From Capillimicrobium sp035565675 (GTDB lineage Bacteria > Actinomycetota > Thermoleophilia > Solirubrobacterales > Solirubrobacteraceae), in the NCBI GenBank assembly GCA_035565675.1, contig DATMSA010000019.1, forward strand, positions 10,772 through 74,771: 64,000 nt of DNA. The letters are read 5' to 3'. Shown here one piece after another: positions 27,024 to 35,470 of this stretch. A program made the position numbers and the translations under genes. Under the pieces are notes generated by a model, which was given only the letters and a program-made list of their open reading frames with translations, had not been told where the DNA came from and made no database searches. Within the stretch, counting starts at the first letter, position 1. The number at the start of each line of letters is the position of its first letter.

Positions 27024-27893
27024 CTACGCCATCGCGCTCCACACGTAGTAGCCGGCCACGGCCGCGAACAGCACCGCGTCGAGGCGGTCCAGCGCGCCGC
27101 CGTGGGCGCCGAACAGCCGCCCGGAGTCCTTCACGCCGGCGTCTCGCTTGACGTAGGACTCGAAGAGATCGCCGAGCGGGGCGACGAGCGCGACCGCCAG
27201 ACCCAGCAGCAGCGCCTGCGGGCCCGACAGCCAGTCCTGGTACAGGCCCGCGAACCAGACGCCGGCGACGGCGGCGACGACGCCGATCAGCCAGCCCTCG
27301 ACGGTCTTGTTGGGCGAGATCCGCGGCGCCAGCGGCCGGCGCCCGAACGCCCGGCCGCCGAGGTAGGCGCCCGTGTCGCCGACGAACGTGCCGACGAGCA
27401 CGTCGATGATGATCGCGTCGCCGTGGGGCAGCTCCCGCAGCAGCACCGCGTGGGCGAGCGGCAGGCCGATCCAGATCAGCCCCAGCGACGTGACGCTCAG
27501 GCCCGGCGCCCCCATCTTCGGCTGGGTCAGCCCCAGCAGGAAGATCACCGGCACCGCCGCGGCCATCGCCAGCAGCACGTCCTCGGGCCCGCCGACCTGG
27601 GCGGCCACGAGCATCCCGGCCAGGCCCAGGAACCCGCCCAGCCGCACCGGATGGCCGTGGCGCAGCATCGTGAACAGCTCGCCGAGGCAGGCGATGCCCA
27701 GCGCGATCAGCGCGATCGTGAAGATCCAGCCGCCGCGGTTGACGATGAACAGCGCAAACGCGATCGCCGGGACCGCGACGAGCACGCGCGCCAGCAGCTC
27801 GGACCCGGTGTTGCGCCGGGCCGCGCGCGCCGCGCGCCGCTGCGACGGCAGCCGGCGTCCGCCGCGGCGGGGCCCGGGCGCGTCGCCGCCCAT
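27024..27893 (-). CDS. cdsA: Phosphatidate cytidylyltransferase
   Basis: A 289-residue polytopic membrane enzyme making CDP-diacylglycerol from phosphatidate and CTP, the precursor for the pgsA reaction. The CDS signature near the C-terminus is LGDLFESYVKRDAGVKDSG followed by GAHGGALDRLDA; the usual P in PGHGG is A here (GAHGG). About seven hydrophobic segments follow a basic 35-residue N-terminus. ATG 27893 shares a base with the uppS stop (TGATG). It is the last gene of the rpsB-to-cdsA run. Confidence 0.94.
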   Translation of the reverse strand: MGGDAPGPRRGGRRLPSQRRAARAARRNTGSELLARVLVAVPAIAFALFIVNRGGWIFTIALIALGIACLGELFTMLRHGHPVRLGGFLGLAGMLVAAQVGGPEDVLLAMAAAVPVIFLLGLTQPKMGAPGLSVTSLGLIWIGLPLAHAVLLRELPHGDAIIIDVLVGTFVGDTGAYLGGRAFGRRPLAPRISPNKTVEGWLIGVVAAVAGVWFAGLYQDWLSGPQALLLGLAVALVAPLGDLFESYVKRDAGVKDSGRLFGAHGGALDRLDAVLFAAVAGYYVWSAMA

Positions 27894-28570
27894 CAGCGAC
27901 CGCCGAAGCGTCGGCGGCGGGCGGCGAACTCCTCGAGCGACGCCTCGAAGGCCGCACGGTCGAAGTCGGGCCACAGCTCGTCGCGGAACACGAACTCGCT
28001 GTAGGCGCACTGCCAGAGCAGGAAGTTGCTGATCCGCTGCTCCCCGCTCGTGCGGATCAGCAGGTCCGGGTCGTGCATCTCCGGCGCGTACAGCAGCCGC
28101 GCGAAGTCCTCCTCGTCGCCGTCGCGGAAGCGCCGGGCGGCGTCGACGATCTCGGCGCGCCCGCCGTAGTTGAACGCGACGAACAGCGTGATGCGGTCGT
28201 TGCCGGCCGTCAGCGCCTCGGCCCACTCCATGCGCTCGATCAGCTCGGGGTCGACGCCGGTTCGGCGCCCGACGAAGCGCATCCGCACGCCCTCGTCGTG
28301 CAGCTCGGGCGTCTCGGCGTCGATGCGCTGGGCGAACATCGCCATCAGGCCCGACACCTCCTCGTCCGAGCGCGACCAGTTCTCGGTCGAGAACGAGTAC
28401 ACGGTCAGCTCCTCGATGCCGAGCTCGACCGCGTCGCGCAGGCGCGCCTTGACGACGTCGGCGCCCGCCCGGTGGCCCTCCAGGACGGGCAGGCCGCGAC
28501 GGGTGGCCCAGCGGCCGTTGCCGTCCGTGATGATGGCGACGTACCGCGCCCGGGCCGGCGCCGTCGACAT
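27893..28570 (-). CDS. uppS: Polyprenyl diphosphate synthase (undecaprenyl type)
   Basis: A 225-residue cis-prenyltransferase. The catalytic Asp is D16 in IITDGNGRWA (most relatives have IMDGNGRWA). The substrate-binding segments LTVYSFSTENWSR, FNYGGRAEI and LLIRTSGEQRISNFLLWQ-like are present. It builds the C55 lipid carrier for peptidoglycan from products of the MEP pathway. Its start shares a base with the frr stop. Short-chain (farnesyl) cis-prenyltransferases look similar, but the operon context favours the undecaprenyl type. Confidence 0.94.
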   Translation of the reverse strand: MSTAPARARYVAIITDGNGRWATRRGLPVLEGHRAGADVVKARLRDAVELGIEELTVYSFSTENWSRSDEEVSGLMAMFAQRIDAETPELHDEGVRMRFVGRRTGVDPELIERMEWAEALTAGNDRITLFVAFNYGGRAEIVDAARRFRDGDEEDFARLLYAPEMHDPDLLIRTSGEQRISNFLLWQCAYSEFVFRDELWPDFDRAAFEASLEEFAARRRRFGGR

Positions 28571-29136
28571 CAGACTTCGAGGATCTCTTCTTCCTTGGCC
28601 TTCAGCATCGCGTCCAGCTCACCGATCCGCTGGTCGGTGAGCTTCTGCAGCTCCGCCTCGGCGCGATGCTCGTCGTCGGCCCCGACGTCGCCCTCGTCGC
28701 GCAGCTCCCGCAGGTCGTGCATGACGTCGCGACGCACGTTGCGGATCTTGATGCGGCCCTCCTCGGCGATGTTGCGCACGACCTTCACGAGGTCGCGGCG
28801 GCGCTCCTCGGTCAGCTCCGGCAGCACCAGCCGCACGACGTTGCCGTCGTTGGACGGGTTCAGGCCGATGTCCGACTCGTTGATCGCCTTCTCGATCGCC
28901 TTGATCGAGCTCTTGTCGAAGGGCTGCACGGTCAGCAGCCGCGCCTCGGGCGCGCTGATCGTCGCAAGCTGCTTCAGCGGCGTCTGGGCGCCGTAGTAGT
29001 CGACGACCACGCGGTCCAGCAGCGACGGGTTGGCGCGCCCGGTGCGCACCGACCCGAAGTCGACCTGGGTGGCCTCCACCGACTTGGCCATGCGCTCGGA
29101 GGCGTCGGCCAGGAGTTCGTCGATCAGCTCGCTCAT
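28570..29136 (-). CDS. frr: Ribosome recycling factor
   Basis: A 188-residue RRF of normal length. The sequence starts MSELIDELLADASERMAKS, then FGSVRTGRANPSLLD and the LNPSNDGNVVRL segment; the C-terminal helix ends LDAMLKAKEEEILEV. With EF-G it splits post-termination ribosomes. ATG 29136 overlaps the pyrH stop by 4 bases (ATGA). Confidence 0.97.
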   Translation of the reverse strand: MSELIDELLADASERMAKSVEATQVDFGSVRTGRANPSLLDRVVVDYYGAQTPLKQLATISAPEARLLTVQPFDKSSIKAIEKAINESDIGLNPSNDGNVVRLVLPELTEERRRDLVKVVRNIAEEGRIKIRNVRRDVMHDLRELRDEGDVGADDEHRAEAELQKLTDQRIGELDAMLKAKEEEILEV

Positions 29137-29855
29137 GTCGTCACCAGAGTCCCCACGCGCTCGCCGGACACTATCCGGTCGATGTTGCGCTCGTCGTCCA
29201 TGTTGAACACGTAGATGGGCAGCCCGTTCTCGGCGCACAGCGTCAGCGCGGTCGCGTCCATCACGCGAAGCTGGCGGCTGACCGCCTCCATGTGCGTGAT
29301 CTGCGCGATGAACTCCGCGTCGGGGTCCGTGCGCGGATCCGACGTGTAGACGCCCTCCACGCCGTTCTTGGCCATCAGGATCGCCTCGGCGTGCACCTCG
29401 ATCGCCCGCAGCGCCGCCGCGGTGTCGGTCGTGAAGAACGGGTTGCCGGTGCCGGCCGCGAAGATCACCACGCGGTGCTTCTCCAGGTGGCGCATCGCGC
29501 GGCGGCGGATGTACGGCTCGGCCACCTCCTGGATGTCGATGGCCGACTGCACGCGGGTGTGGACGCCCTGCTTCTCGAGCGCGTCCTGGAGCGCGAGCGC
29601 GTTCAGGACGGTCGCGAGCATCCCCATGTAGTCCGCGGTCGCCCGGTCCATGCCGGCGGCCGCGCCCACCATCCCGCGGTAGATGTTGCCCGCGCCCACG
29701 ACGATCGCGAGCTCGACGCCGCGCGCGTGGACGCGCGCGACCTGGCCGGCGATCGCCGTCAGACGCTGCGGATCCGTGCCGTAGTCGAGCGAGCCCATCA
29801 GGGCCTCGCCCGACAGCTTCAGCAGGATCCGGCGAAACGCGGGCGGCTCGTCCAC
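29133..29855 (-). CDS. pyrH: UMP kinase
   Basis: A 240-residue member of the amino acid kinase fold that phosphorylates UMP to UDP. Visible motifs are ILLKLSGEALMG, VVGAGNIYRG (UMP site), AAGTGNPFFTTDTAA and MAKNGVEGVY. Bacterial UMP kinases are hexameric and GTP-regulated. GTG 29855 follows tsf by 3 bases; it overlaps frr downstream. Confidence 0.97.
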   Translation of the reverse strand: MDEPPAFRRILLKLSGEALMGSLDYGTDPQRLTAIAGQVARVHARGVELAIVVGAGNIYRGMVGAAAGMDRATADYMGMLATVLNALALQDALEKQGVHTRVQSAIDIQEVAEPYIRRRAMRHLEKHRVVIFAAGTGNPFFTTDTAAALRAIEVHAEAILMAKNGVEGVYTSDPRTDPDAEFIAQITHMEAVSRQLRVMDATALTLCAENGLPIYVFNMDDERNIDRIVSGERVGTLVTT

Positions 29856-29858
29856 TGC

Positions 29859-30464
29859 CTACTGGCCGACGGCGAAGCGCGCGAAGCGCCGGATCTGGAT
29901 GTTCTCGCCGGTCTTGGCGCGCATCTCGTCGAGCAGCTCGCCGATCGTCTTGCCCTCGTACTTGTCGGTGTTGACGTGCTCCTGGTTCAGCAGCACGACG
30001 CTCTCGTACCACTTGCGGAGCTTGCCCTCGGCGATCTTGGCGCGGACGTTCTCGGGCTTGTCGGAGGCCTCCTGCTCGAAGATCCGCAGCTCGGCCTGCT
30101 TGCGCTCCTCGTCGACCTCGTCCTCGCTGACCCACTCGGGGGCGGCGGCGGCGATGTGGAGCGCCACGTCCTTGGCGAACGCGACGAGGTCGTCGTTGCG
30201 CGCGACGAAGTCGGTCTCGGTGTCGACCTCGACGAGCACGCCGACCTTGCCGTTGGAGTGGATGTAGGTCTGGATCGTGCCCTCGGTGGCCTGGCGCTCG
30301 CCGCGGTCCTCGATCCGCTTGCCCTGCTTGACGCGCAGGATCTCGATCGCCTTGTCGACGTCGCCGCCGGCCTCGGTGAGGGCCTTCTTGCAGTCCATCA
30401 TCCCCGCGCCGGTGCGGTCGCGCAGGGCCTTGACGTCCTTCGCGCTGATGGTGATGTCGGTCAC
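29859..30464 (-). CDS. tsf: Elongation factor Ts, short form
   Basis: A 201-residue guanine nucleotide exchange factor for EF-Tu. The N-terminal domain has VKALRDRTGAGMMDCKKAL and the core has the TDFVARN signature (ETDFVARND). The protein is near the 196-200 residue Thermus-type length, not the about 270-280 of Streptomyces, so one of the two core subdomains is missing. GTG 30464 overlaps the rpsB stop by 4 bases (GTGA). Confidence 0.96.
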   Translation of the reverse strand: MTDITISAKDVKALRDRTGAGMMDCKKALTEAGGDVDKAIEILRVKQGKRIEDRGERQATEGTIQTYIHSNGKVGVLVEVDTETDFVARNDDLVAFAKDVALHIAAAAPEWVSEDEVDEERKQAELRIFEQEASDKPENVRAKIAEGKLRKWYESVVLLNQEHVNTDKYEGKTIGELLDEMRAKTGENIQIRRFARFAVGQ

Positions 30465-31693
30465 GTGTTGGATTCCTCGTTGGCGTTCTCGTTCTCGGGC
30501 TGCGCGACGCCGACGCTGTCGTCGGCCTTCGGCGTCTCGGCCGGCTCGCTCGGCGCCGCCGGCTCCTCGGCCACCGGGCCGCCGTTGGCGGCGCCCGCCT
30601 CGGGCGCGGGCGCGTCGGCGGGCGTCTCGGCCGGCGCGGCGGCGGCCGCAGCCTCGGCCTCGGCCTCGGCCTCGGCGACGTCCGCGTTGGTGATCGGCTC
30701 GCCGGCCTCCGCCTGCGGCGCGGGCTTGGGGTCCTGCGCCTTGCGCGGGCCGCCGGCCTTGCGCGCCGTCTGGGCCTTCTCGCGGTCGGCCTCCTGCGTG
30801 ACGTGCGGGTCGGGCTGCTGGCGGTGCTGGGTCTCGCCGCCGCCGGCCGCGGCCGCCTCCTGGCGCGCCTGCTCCTCGGCGGCGCGCTGCGCGGCCTGCT
30901 CGGCCTCGCGGCGGGCCTGCTCCTCGGCCTCGCGCCGGGCGCGCTCCTCGGCCTCCTTGCGGGCCTTCTCCTCGGCCTCCTTGCGGGCGCGCTCCTCCTC
31001 GGCCCGGAACACCTGGTGGCCCTGGGCGACGACGTCGCCGATCGCCTTGGTGATCAGCGCGCAGGACTTGATCGCGTCGTCGTTGCCGGGGATGACGTAG
31101 TCGATGCCGTCGGGGTCGACGTTCGTGTCGACGAGGCCGATGATCGGGATCCGCAGGCGCTGGGCCTCCTTCACCGCGATCGCCTCGGTCTTGAGGTCGA
31201 CGACGAACATCGCGTCGGGCGTGCGCTGCATGTGCTTGACGCCGCCGAGGTTGGCGCGCAGCTTGGCCAGGTCCGCCTCGGCCGACAGGCGCTCGCGCGT
31301 CGGCAGCAGCGCGAGCTGCCCCTCGCGCTCGTAGCGCTCGAGGTCGTGCAGGCGCCGGATGCGCTGCGAGATCGTCTGGAAGTTCGTGAGCAGGCCGCCC
31401 AGCCAGCGCTGGTTGACGTACGGCATGCCGGCCGCCTCGGCCGTCTCCTTGATCGCGTCGCGCGCCTGCTTCTTGGTGCCGACGAAGAGGACGACGCCGC
31501 CGCGGTTGGCGACGCGGCCCGCGAACTCGCGGGCCTGCTCGAGGAGCGCCTGCGTCTTCAGCAGGTCGATGATGTAGATCCCGTCGCGCTCGCCGTAGAT
31601 GAAGCGGCGCATCTTCGGGTTCCAGCGACGGGTCTGGTGGCCGAAGTGGACGCCGGCCTCCAGGAGCTCGCGGATGCCGATCGGCTCGGCCAT
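30461..31693 (-). CDS. rpsB: 30S ribosomal protein S2 with long charged C-terminal extension
   Basis: A 410-residue protein. Residues 1-229 are ordinary S2 (LLEAGVHFGHQTRRWNPKM, RWLGGLLTNF, IPIIGLVDTN, IPGNDDAIKS). Residues about 230-285 are a Lys/Arg/Glu/Ala helix made of repeats such as RARKEAEE. Residues about 290-410 are an Ala/Pro/Glu-rich disordered tail. Normal S2 has 230-300 residues, so the tail is unusually long. GGGAG precedes ATG 31693. It heads the rpsB-tsf-pyrH-frr-uppS-cdsA run. Confidence 0.95.
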   Translation of the reverse strand: MAEPIGIRELLEAGVHFGHQTRRWNPKMRRFIYGERDGIYIIDLLKTQALLEQAREFAGRVANRGGVVLFVGTKKQARDAIKETAEAAGMPYVNQRWLGGLLTNFQTISQRIRRLHDLERYEREGQLALLPTRERLSAEADLAKLRANLGGVKHMQRTPDAMFVVDLKTEAIAVKEAQRLRIPIIGLVDTNVDPDGIDYVIPGNDDAIKSCALITKAIGDVVAQGHQVFRAEEERARKEAEEKARKEAEERARREAEEQARREAEQAAQRAAEEQARQEAAAAGGGETQHRQQPDPHVTQEADREKAQTARKAGGPRKAQDPKPAPQAEAGEPITNADVAEAEAEAEAAAAAAPAETPADAPAPEAGAANGGPVAEEPAAPSEPAETPKADDSVGVAQPENENANEESNT

Positions 31694-31790
31694 GAGCAAC
31701 TCCCTTGGTCTTCTGTGCTTCGCCGCCGTCGGCCTCACCCACGTTCAGGCACATGGGCAGGGACGGGCCTCGGGCGACCGTTCGTCGGCG

Positions 31791-31796
31791 TAGTGT
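31791..31796 (+). promoter_or_regulatory. -10-like TAGTGT for MMPL transporter
   Basis: TAGTGT, exactly 10 bases before ATG 31807. The rest of the 113-base gap to rpsB shows nothing else I can name. Confidence 0.35.
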
Positions 31797-31806
31797 AGTG
31801 GCCACG

Positions 31807-33927
31807 ATGCGGCGCCGCGCCCTGGTGATCGTGCTCCTGTGGGTGGTCGCGGCGGCCGCCGGATACCTCGGGCACGAGCGGCTGCCGGCGCTGACCGCCG
31901 CCAACGAGGCCAGCTACCTCCCGCGCCACTCGCAGTCGACCGAGACGGTGAAGGCGCTCGGACGCGGCTTCCAGGGCGGCAACGACCTCCCCGCGCTGAT
32001 CGTGTTCGCCCGCGACGGCGGCGACGAGCGGCTCACCCGCGCCGACCGGCGGGCGATCGGCGCGGTCGGCGGGCGCATCGACGCGCTGCGCCTGCGCGGC
32101 GCCACCCCGGCGCTGGACCCGCTGCTGGAGAGCGGGCGCGACGACCTGCTGGGCCGGGTCGGGCTCGTGAGCCGCGACGGCCTGGCGGCGATCGTGCCGG
32201 TCGGCCTGAACGCCGACGTGCCCGGATCGGTCACCGGCGGCGTGCACCGCATCCGGGCGGCGCTGGCGGCCGCCCCGCTGCCGCCGGGGCTGGAGGCGTA
32301 CGTCGCCGGCCCGGCCGGGATCGCCGTCGACCTCGAGGAGGAGGCCGACGACGCCGGGCGCACGCTGCTGTACGTCACCACCGGGCTCGTGCTCCTGCTG
32401 CTGCTCGCCGTCTACCGCGCGCCGCTCCTGGCCGTGATGCCGCTGATCTCGGTCGCCTGCGCCTACCTCGTCACGGCCGGGATCGCCTACCTGCTGCTGG
32501 AGGGCGACGTCATCGTCGCCAACAGCGAGGGCACGATGCTGCTGCTTGTGCTGATCTTCGGGGTCGGCACCGACTACTCGCTGCTGCTCGTGCACCGCTA
32601 CCGCGACGAGCTGGCGACCGGGGCGCCGCCCGGCCGGGCGCTGCGACGGGCGGTGGCCGGCGTGGCGCCCGCGCTCGCCGCCGCCGGCGGCACGGTGATC
32701 GCGGCCATGCTCGTGCTGCTCGTCGCCGATCTCGAGTCGACGAAGTGGCTGGGCCCGCTGCTGGCGCTCGGCGTCGCGGTGATGCTGCTGGCCGCGTTCA
32801 CGCTGCTGCCGGCGATGCTGGCGCTCGTCGGGCCGCGCGCGTTCTGGCCGGCGCGCGACCTCGGCGCCCCGGCGCCGGCCGGAGTGTGGCCGCGGGTGGC
32901 CGGGCTCGTGCGGCGCCGCTCGGGGACGCTGATCGTCGGCATCGTGGCCGCGCTGGCCGTCGCCTCGGCCGGCAACCTCGTCTCGACGGGCACGATCGGC
33001 TTCGGGCAGGGCGTCGGCGGCTCGATGGAGTCCGCGCGCGGCACCGAGATCCTCGACGCCCACTTCCCGCCGGGGCTGAGCGCGCCGCTGACCGTGCTGC
33101 TCGACGCCGACGCCGCCCCGCGCGCGGTCCCGCTCCTCAACCGCCTCGACGAGGTGGCGACCGCGGTGCCCGCCGGGCTCTCCCCCGCACAGGACCTCGC
33201 GCTGCTGGGCGTGATCCTCGACCTCGACCCGTTCGGCGAGGAGGCGATGGAGGTCGTCGAGGACATCCGGTCGGTGCTGGCCGCGCTGGCGCCGGACGCC
33301 GCGGTCGGCGGGATCACGGCCGAGAACCTCGACGTCGAGCGCGCCAACGCCCGCGACACGCGCGTGATCGTGCCGCTGGTGCTGCTCGTGATGCTCGGCC
33401 TGCTGGCGCTGCTGCTGCGCGCGCTGGTCGCGCCGCTCTACCTCGTCGCCTCGGTGGTCGGGACGCTCGCCGCCTCGCTGGGGGTGGCGACCGTCGTGTT
33501 CACCGTCGTGCTCGGGCAGGACGGGCTCGCGTTCGACCTCGGCCTGATGGCGTTCATCTTCCTCGTCGCGCTGGGGATCGACTACACGATCTTCCTGATG
33601 CACCGCGTCCGCGAGGAGGCGGCGGCGCACGGCACCCGGGAGGGCGTGCTGCGGGCGCTGGTGGCGACCGGGTCGGTGGTCAGCGGCGCGGGCGTGATCC
33701 TGGCGGGCACGTTCGCGACGCTCGTCGTCGTGCCGCTCGAGCAGCTCGTCCAGGTGGGCGGCACGATCGCGTTCGGGGTGCTGCTGGACACGTTCGTGGT
33801 GCGGGCGCTGCTGGTGCCGGCGATCACCCTGCGCCTGGGCGACCGGGCGTGGTGGCCCGCGCCGCCTCCAGGGCCGTCCGCAGGTCCGCCGGCAGCTCTG
33901 AGGCGACCTCGATCCGCCGCCCGCTGA
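31807..33927 (+). CDS. MMPL-family (RND superfamily) membrane transporter
   Basis: A 706-residue protein with the MMPL layout: one N-terminal helix, a large outer domain, five to six helices, then a second repeat of the same plan. The paired family motifs are FGVGTDYSLLLVHRYRDEL in the first half and ALGIDYTIFLMHRVREEA in the second; the Asp-Tyr pairs carry the proton relay. MMPL proteins export lipids or other hydrophobic compounds; substrate unknown. Its end overlaps rluD on the other strand by 104 bases. ATG 31807 follows TAGTGT by 10 bases. Confidence 0.92.
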   Translation: MRRRALVIVLLWVVAAAAGYLGHERLPALTAANEASYLPRHSQSTETVKALGRGFQGGNDLPALIVFARDGGDERLTRADRRAIGAVGGRIDALRLRGATPALDPLLESGRDDLLGRVGLVSRDGLAAIVPVGLNADVPGSVTGGVHRIRAALAAAPLPPGLEAYVAGPAGIAVDLEEEADDAGRTLLYVTTGLVLLLLLAVYRAPLLAVMPLISVACAYLVTAGIAYLLLEGDVIVANSEGTMLLLVLIFGVGTDYSLLLVHRYRDELATGAPPGRALRRAVAGVAPALAAAGGTVIAAMLVLLVADLESTKWLGPLLALGVAVMLLAAFTLLPAMLALVGPRAFWPARDLGAPAPAGVWPRVAGLVRRRSGTLIVGIVAALAVASAGNLVSTGTIGFGQGVGGSMESARGTEILDAHFPPGLSAPLTVLLDADAAPRAVPLLNRLDEVATAVPAGLSPAQDLALLGVILDLDPFGEEAMEVVEDIRSVLAALAPDAAVGGITAENLDVERANARDTRVIVPLVLLVMLGLLALLLRALVAPLYLVASVVGTLAASLGVATVVFTVVLGQDGLAFDLGLMAFIFLVALGIDYTIFLMHRVREEAAAHGTREGVLRALVATGSVVSGAGVILAGTFATLVVVPLEQLVQVGGTIAFGVLLDTFVVRALLVPAITLRLGDRAWWPAPPPGPSAGPPAALRRPRSAAR

Positions 33928-34738
33928 CCGGGTGGTCGAAGGCCAGCCGGGCGGCGTGCAGGAACTGGCGGGCCAGGGCCGGCGCGGGCGCCGGCGGGCG
34001 CGGCCCGTAGACGGGGTCCCCGACCACCGGGTGGCCGATCGCCTCCAGGTGGACGCGGATCTGGTGGGTGCGGCCGGTCTCCAGGCGCACGCGCAGCAGC
34101 GTCGTGTGCGGGAGCGCCTCGACGATCTCGAAGTGGGTGACCGCGTCGCGTGGGGCGTCGGTGTCGGTCGAGTGGCGGGTGCGGTCGCGGCGGTCGCGCC
34201 CGATGGGCGCGTCGATCGTGCCGGTGCGCGCGGGCGGGCGGCCGGCGACGAGCGCCAGGTACTCGCGCTCGACGCGCCGCTCGCGCAGCTCCTGCTGGAG
34301 CGCGCGCAGCGTCGCGTCGTCCTTGGCGGCGAGCAGCAGCCCGCTCGTGTCGCGGTCGAGGCGGTGGACGATGCCGCCGCGCTCGGCGCGGATGCCGCGG
34401 GCCTCGAGGGCCTGGGCGAGCGTGCCGGTCCAGTGGCCGGCGGCGGGGTGCACGACGAGGCCCGCGGGCTTGTCGACGACGAGCAGCGCGTCGTCCTCGT
34501 AGGCGACGTCGAGCTCGACGTCGGCGGCGTCGTGGCCGGCGGCGGGCGCGTCCTCGGGCTCGCGCACCTCGACGAGCTCGCCGGCGGCGACGACGTGGCG
34601 CTTGGGCCGCACGGCGCCGTCGACGGTGACGAGGCCGGCGTCGATCAGCCGCTGCGCGCGCGACCGCGACCCGAGCGGGCCGGCGAGCACGTGGTCCAGG
34701 CGCTGCCCCGCCTGCGTCTCATCGATCCGCACGTTCAT
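33824..34738 (-). CDS. rluD: RluD-type rRNA pseudouridine synthase
   Basis: A 304-residue enzyme. Residues about 12-60 form an S4 RNA-binding domain (QRLDHVLA, SRAQRLIDAGLVTVDG). The catalytic segment is HRLDRDTSG with Asp128. The C-terminal LETGRTHQIRVHL and GDPVYG motifs are present. It probably modifies the 23S helix 69 region, as RluD does. The start overlaps lspA by 20 bases; a lspA-rluD pair is common in bacteria. The last 34 codons lie opposite the MMPL gene. Confidence 0.95.
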   Translation of the reverse strand: MNVRIDETQAGQRLDHVLAGPLGSRSRAQRLIDAGLVTVDGAVRPKRHVVAAGELVEVREPEDAPAAGHDAADVELDVAYEDDALLVVDKPAGLVVHPAAGHWTGTLAQALEARGIRAERGGIVHRLDRDTSGLLLAAKDDATLRALQQELRERRVEREYLALVAGRPPARTGTIDAPIGRDRRDRTRHSTDTDAPRDAVTHFEIVEALPHTTLLRVRLETGRTHQIRVHLEAIGHPVVGDPVYGPRPPAPAPALARQFLHAARLAFDHPVSGRRIEVASELPADLRTALEAARATTPGRPGAG

Positions 34739-35168
34739 CGAGCACGAAGAACAGCGACAGCACGCCGAACGTGATCGCGATGTCGGCGACGTTGAACTGC
34801 GGCCAGTGCGGCAGCTTGACGAAGTCGGTGACGCTGCCCTCGACGATCCGGTCGATGACGTTGCCCAGCGCGCCGCCGAGCAGCAGGCCCGTGGTGAGCC
34901 AGGCCATCCGCCGCGTCGCGTGCGCGTTGAACACGAGCACGATGCCCACCAGGGCGGCCACCACGAGGATCGTCACGACCCAGGAGCCGCCGAGCGCCCC
35001 GAACGCGATCCCGTCGTTGCGCGTGTTCACGAGGTCCAGGAACGGCAGCACCTCGACCTGCTCGCCGCGGTCGATCGTGGCGCGCACGATCGCCTTGGAC
35101 GCCTGGTCGAGCGCCAGGACCGCCGCGGCGACCAGGAGCGCCCGGGTCCATGCGGCCCGCCTCGTCAC
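34719..35168 (-). CDS. lspA: Signal peptidase II (lipoprotein)
   Basis: A 149-residue membrane aspartyl protease that removes signal peptides from diacylated prolipoproteins. Four hydrophobic segments are visible. DQASK near residue 20, NDGIAFG, and the two catalytic Asp segments NVIDRIVEGSVTDF and FNVADIAI are present. GTG 35168 overlaps the yggT stop by 4 bases (GTGA). One likely client in the window is the lipoprotein at 45335-46474. Confidence 0.95.
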   Translation of the reverse strand: MTRRAAWTRALLVAAAVLALDQASKAIVRATIDRGEQVEVLPFLDLVNTRNDGIAFGALGGSWVVTILVVAALVGIVLVFNAHATRRMAWLTTGLLLGGALGNVIDRIVEGSVTDFVKLPHWPQFNVADIAITFGVLSLFFVLDERADR

Positions 35169-35470
35169 CCGCGGATCAGCCCGACCACGATCGCGCCGAC
35201 GATCCGGATCAGGATCAGCGCGACGATCGGGCTGAAGTCGAACGGCCCGAAGCGCGGCATGACCTTGCGGATCGGCGCGAGCACCGGCTCGGAGATGTCG
35301 CGCAGGAACTCGAAGATCACGGTCAGCCACCGGTAGTACGGCAGCCGCCCGAACGCGTAGATCAGCGACAGGATGATGTACGCGAAGATCAGCAGCGTGT
35401 AGACGTTGAACAGCGCCGCGACGTAGTCGGCGATGTCGTCGCGGGTGACGGCGGCGAAGACCGGGCTCAC
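35165..35470 (-). CDS. YggT-family membrane protein
   Basis: A 101-residue protein with two hydrophobic segments, ending IVGAIVVGLIRG. The WLTVIFEFLRDISEPVLAPIRKVMPRFG segment (key residues SEPVLAPIR) is the YggT signature. Relatives (YlmG in plants and cyanobacteria) help membrane and division organisation; the precise role is unsettled. Coupled by 4-base overlaps to proC before and lspA after. Confidence 0.9.
   Translation of the reverse strand: MSPVFAAVTRDDIADYVAALFNVYTLLIFAYIILSLIYAFGRLPYYRWLTVIFEFLRDISEPVLAPIRKVMPRFGPFDFSPIVALILIRIVGAIVVGLIRG

Noticed and set aside
20141..27048. Open frames of more than 2,200 codons on both strands across this region
   Set aside because: They arise because stop codons are rare in GC-rich DNA; their translations are Arg/Ala/Gly repeats without domains, while the frames chosen carry clear motifs.
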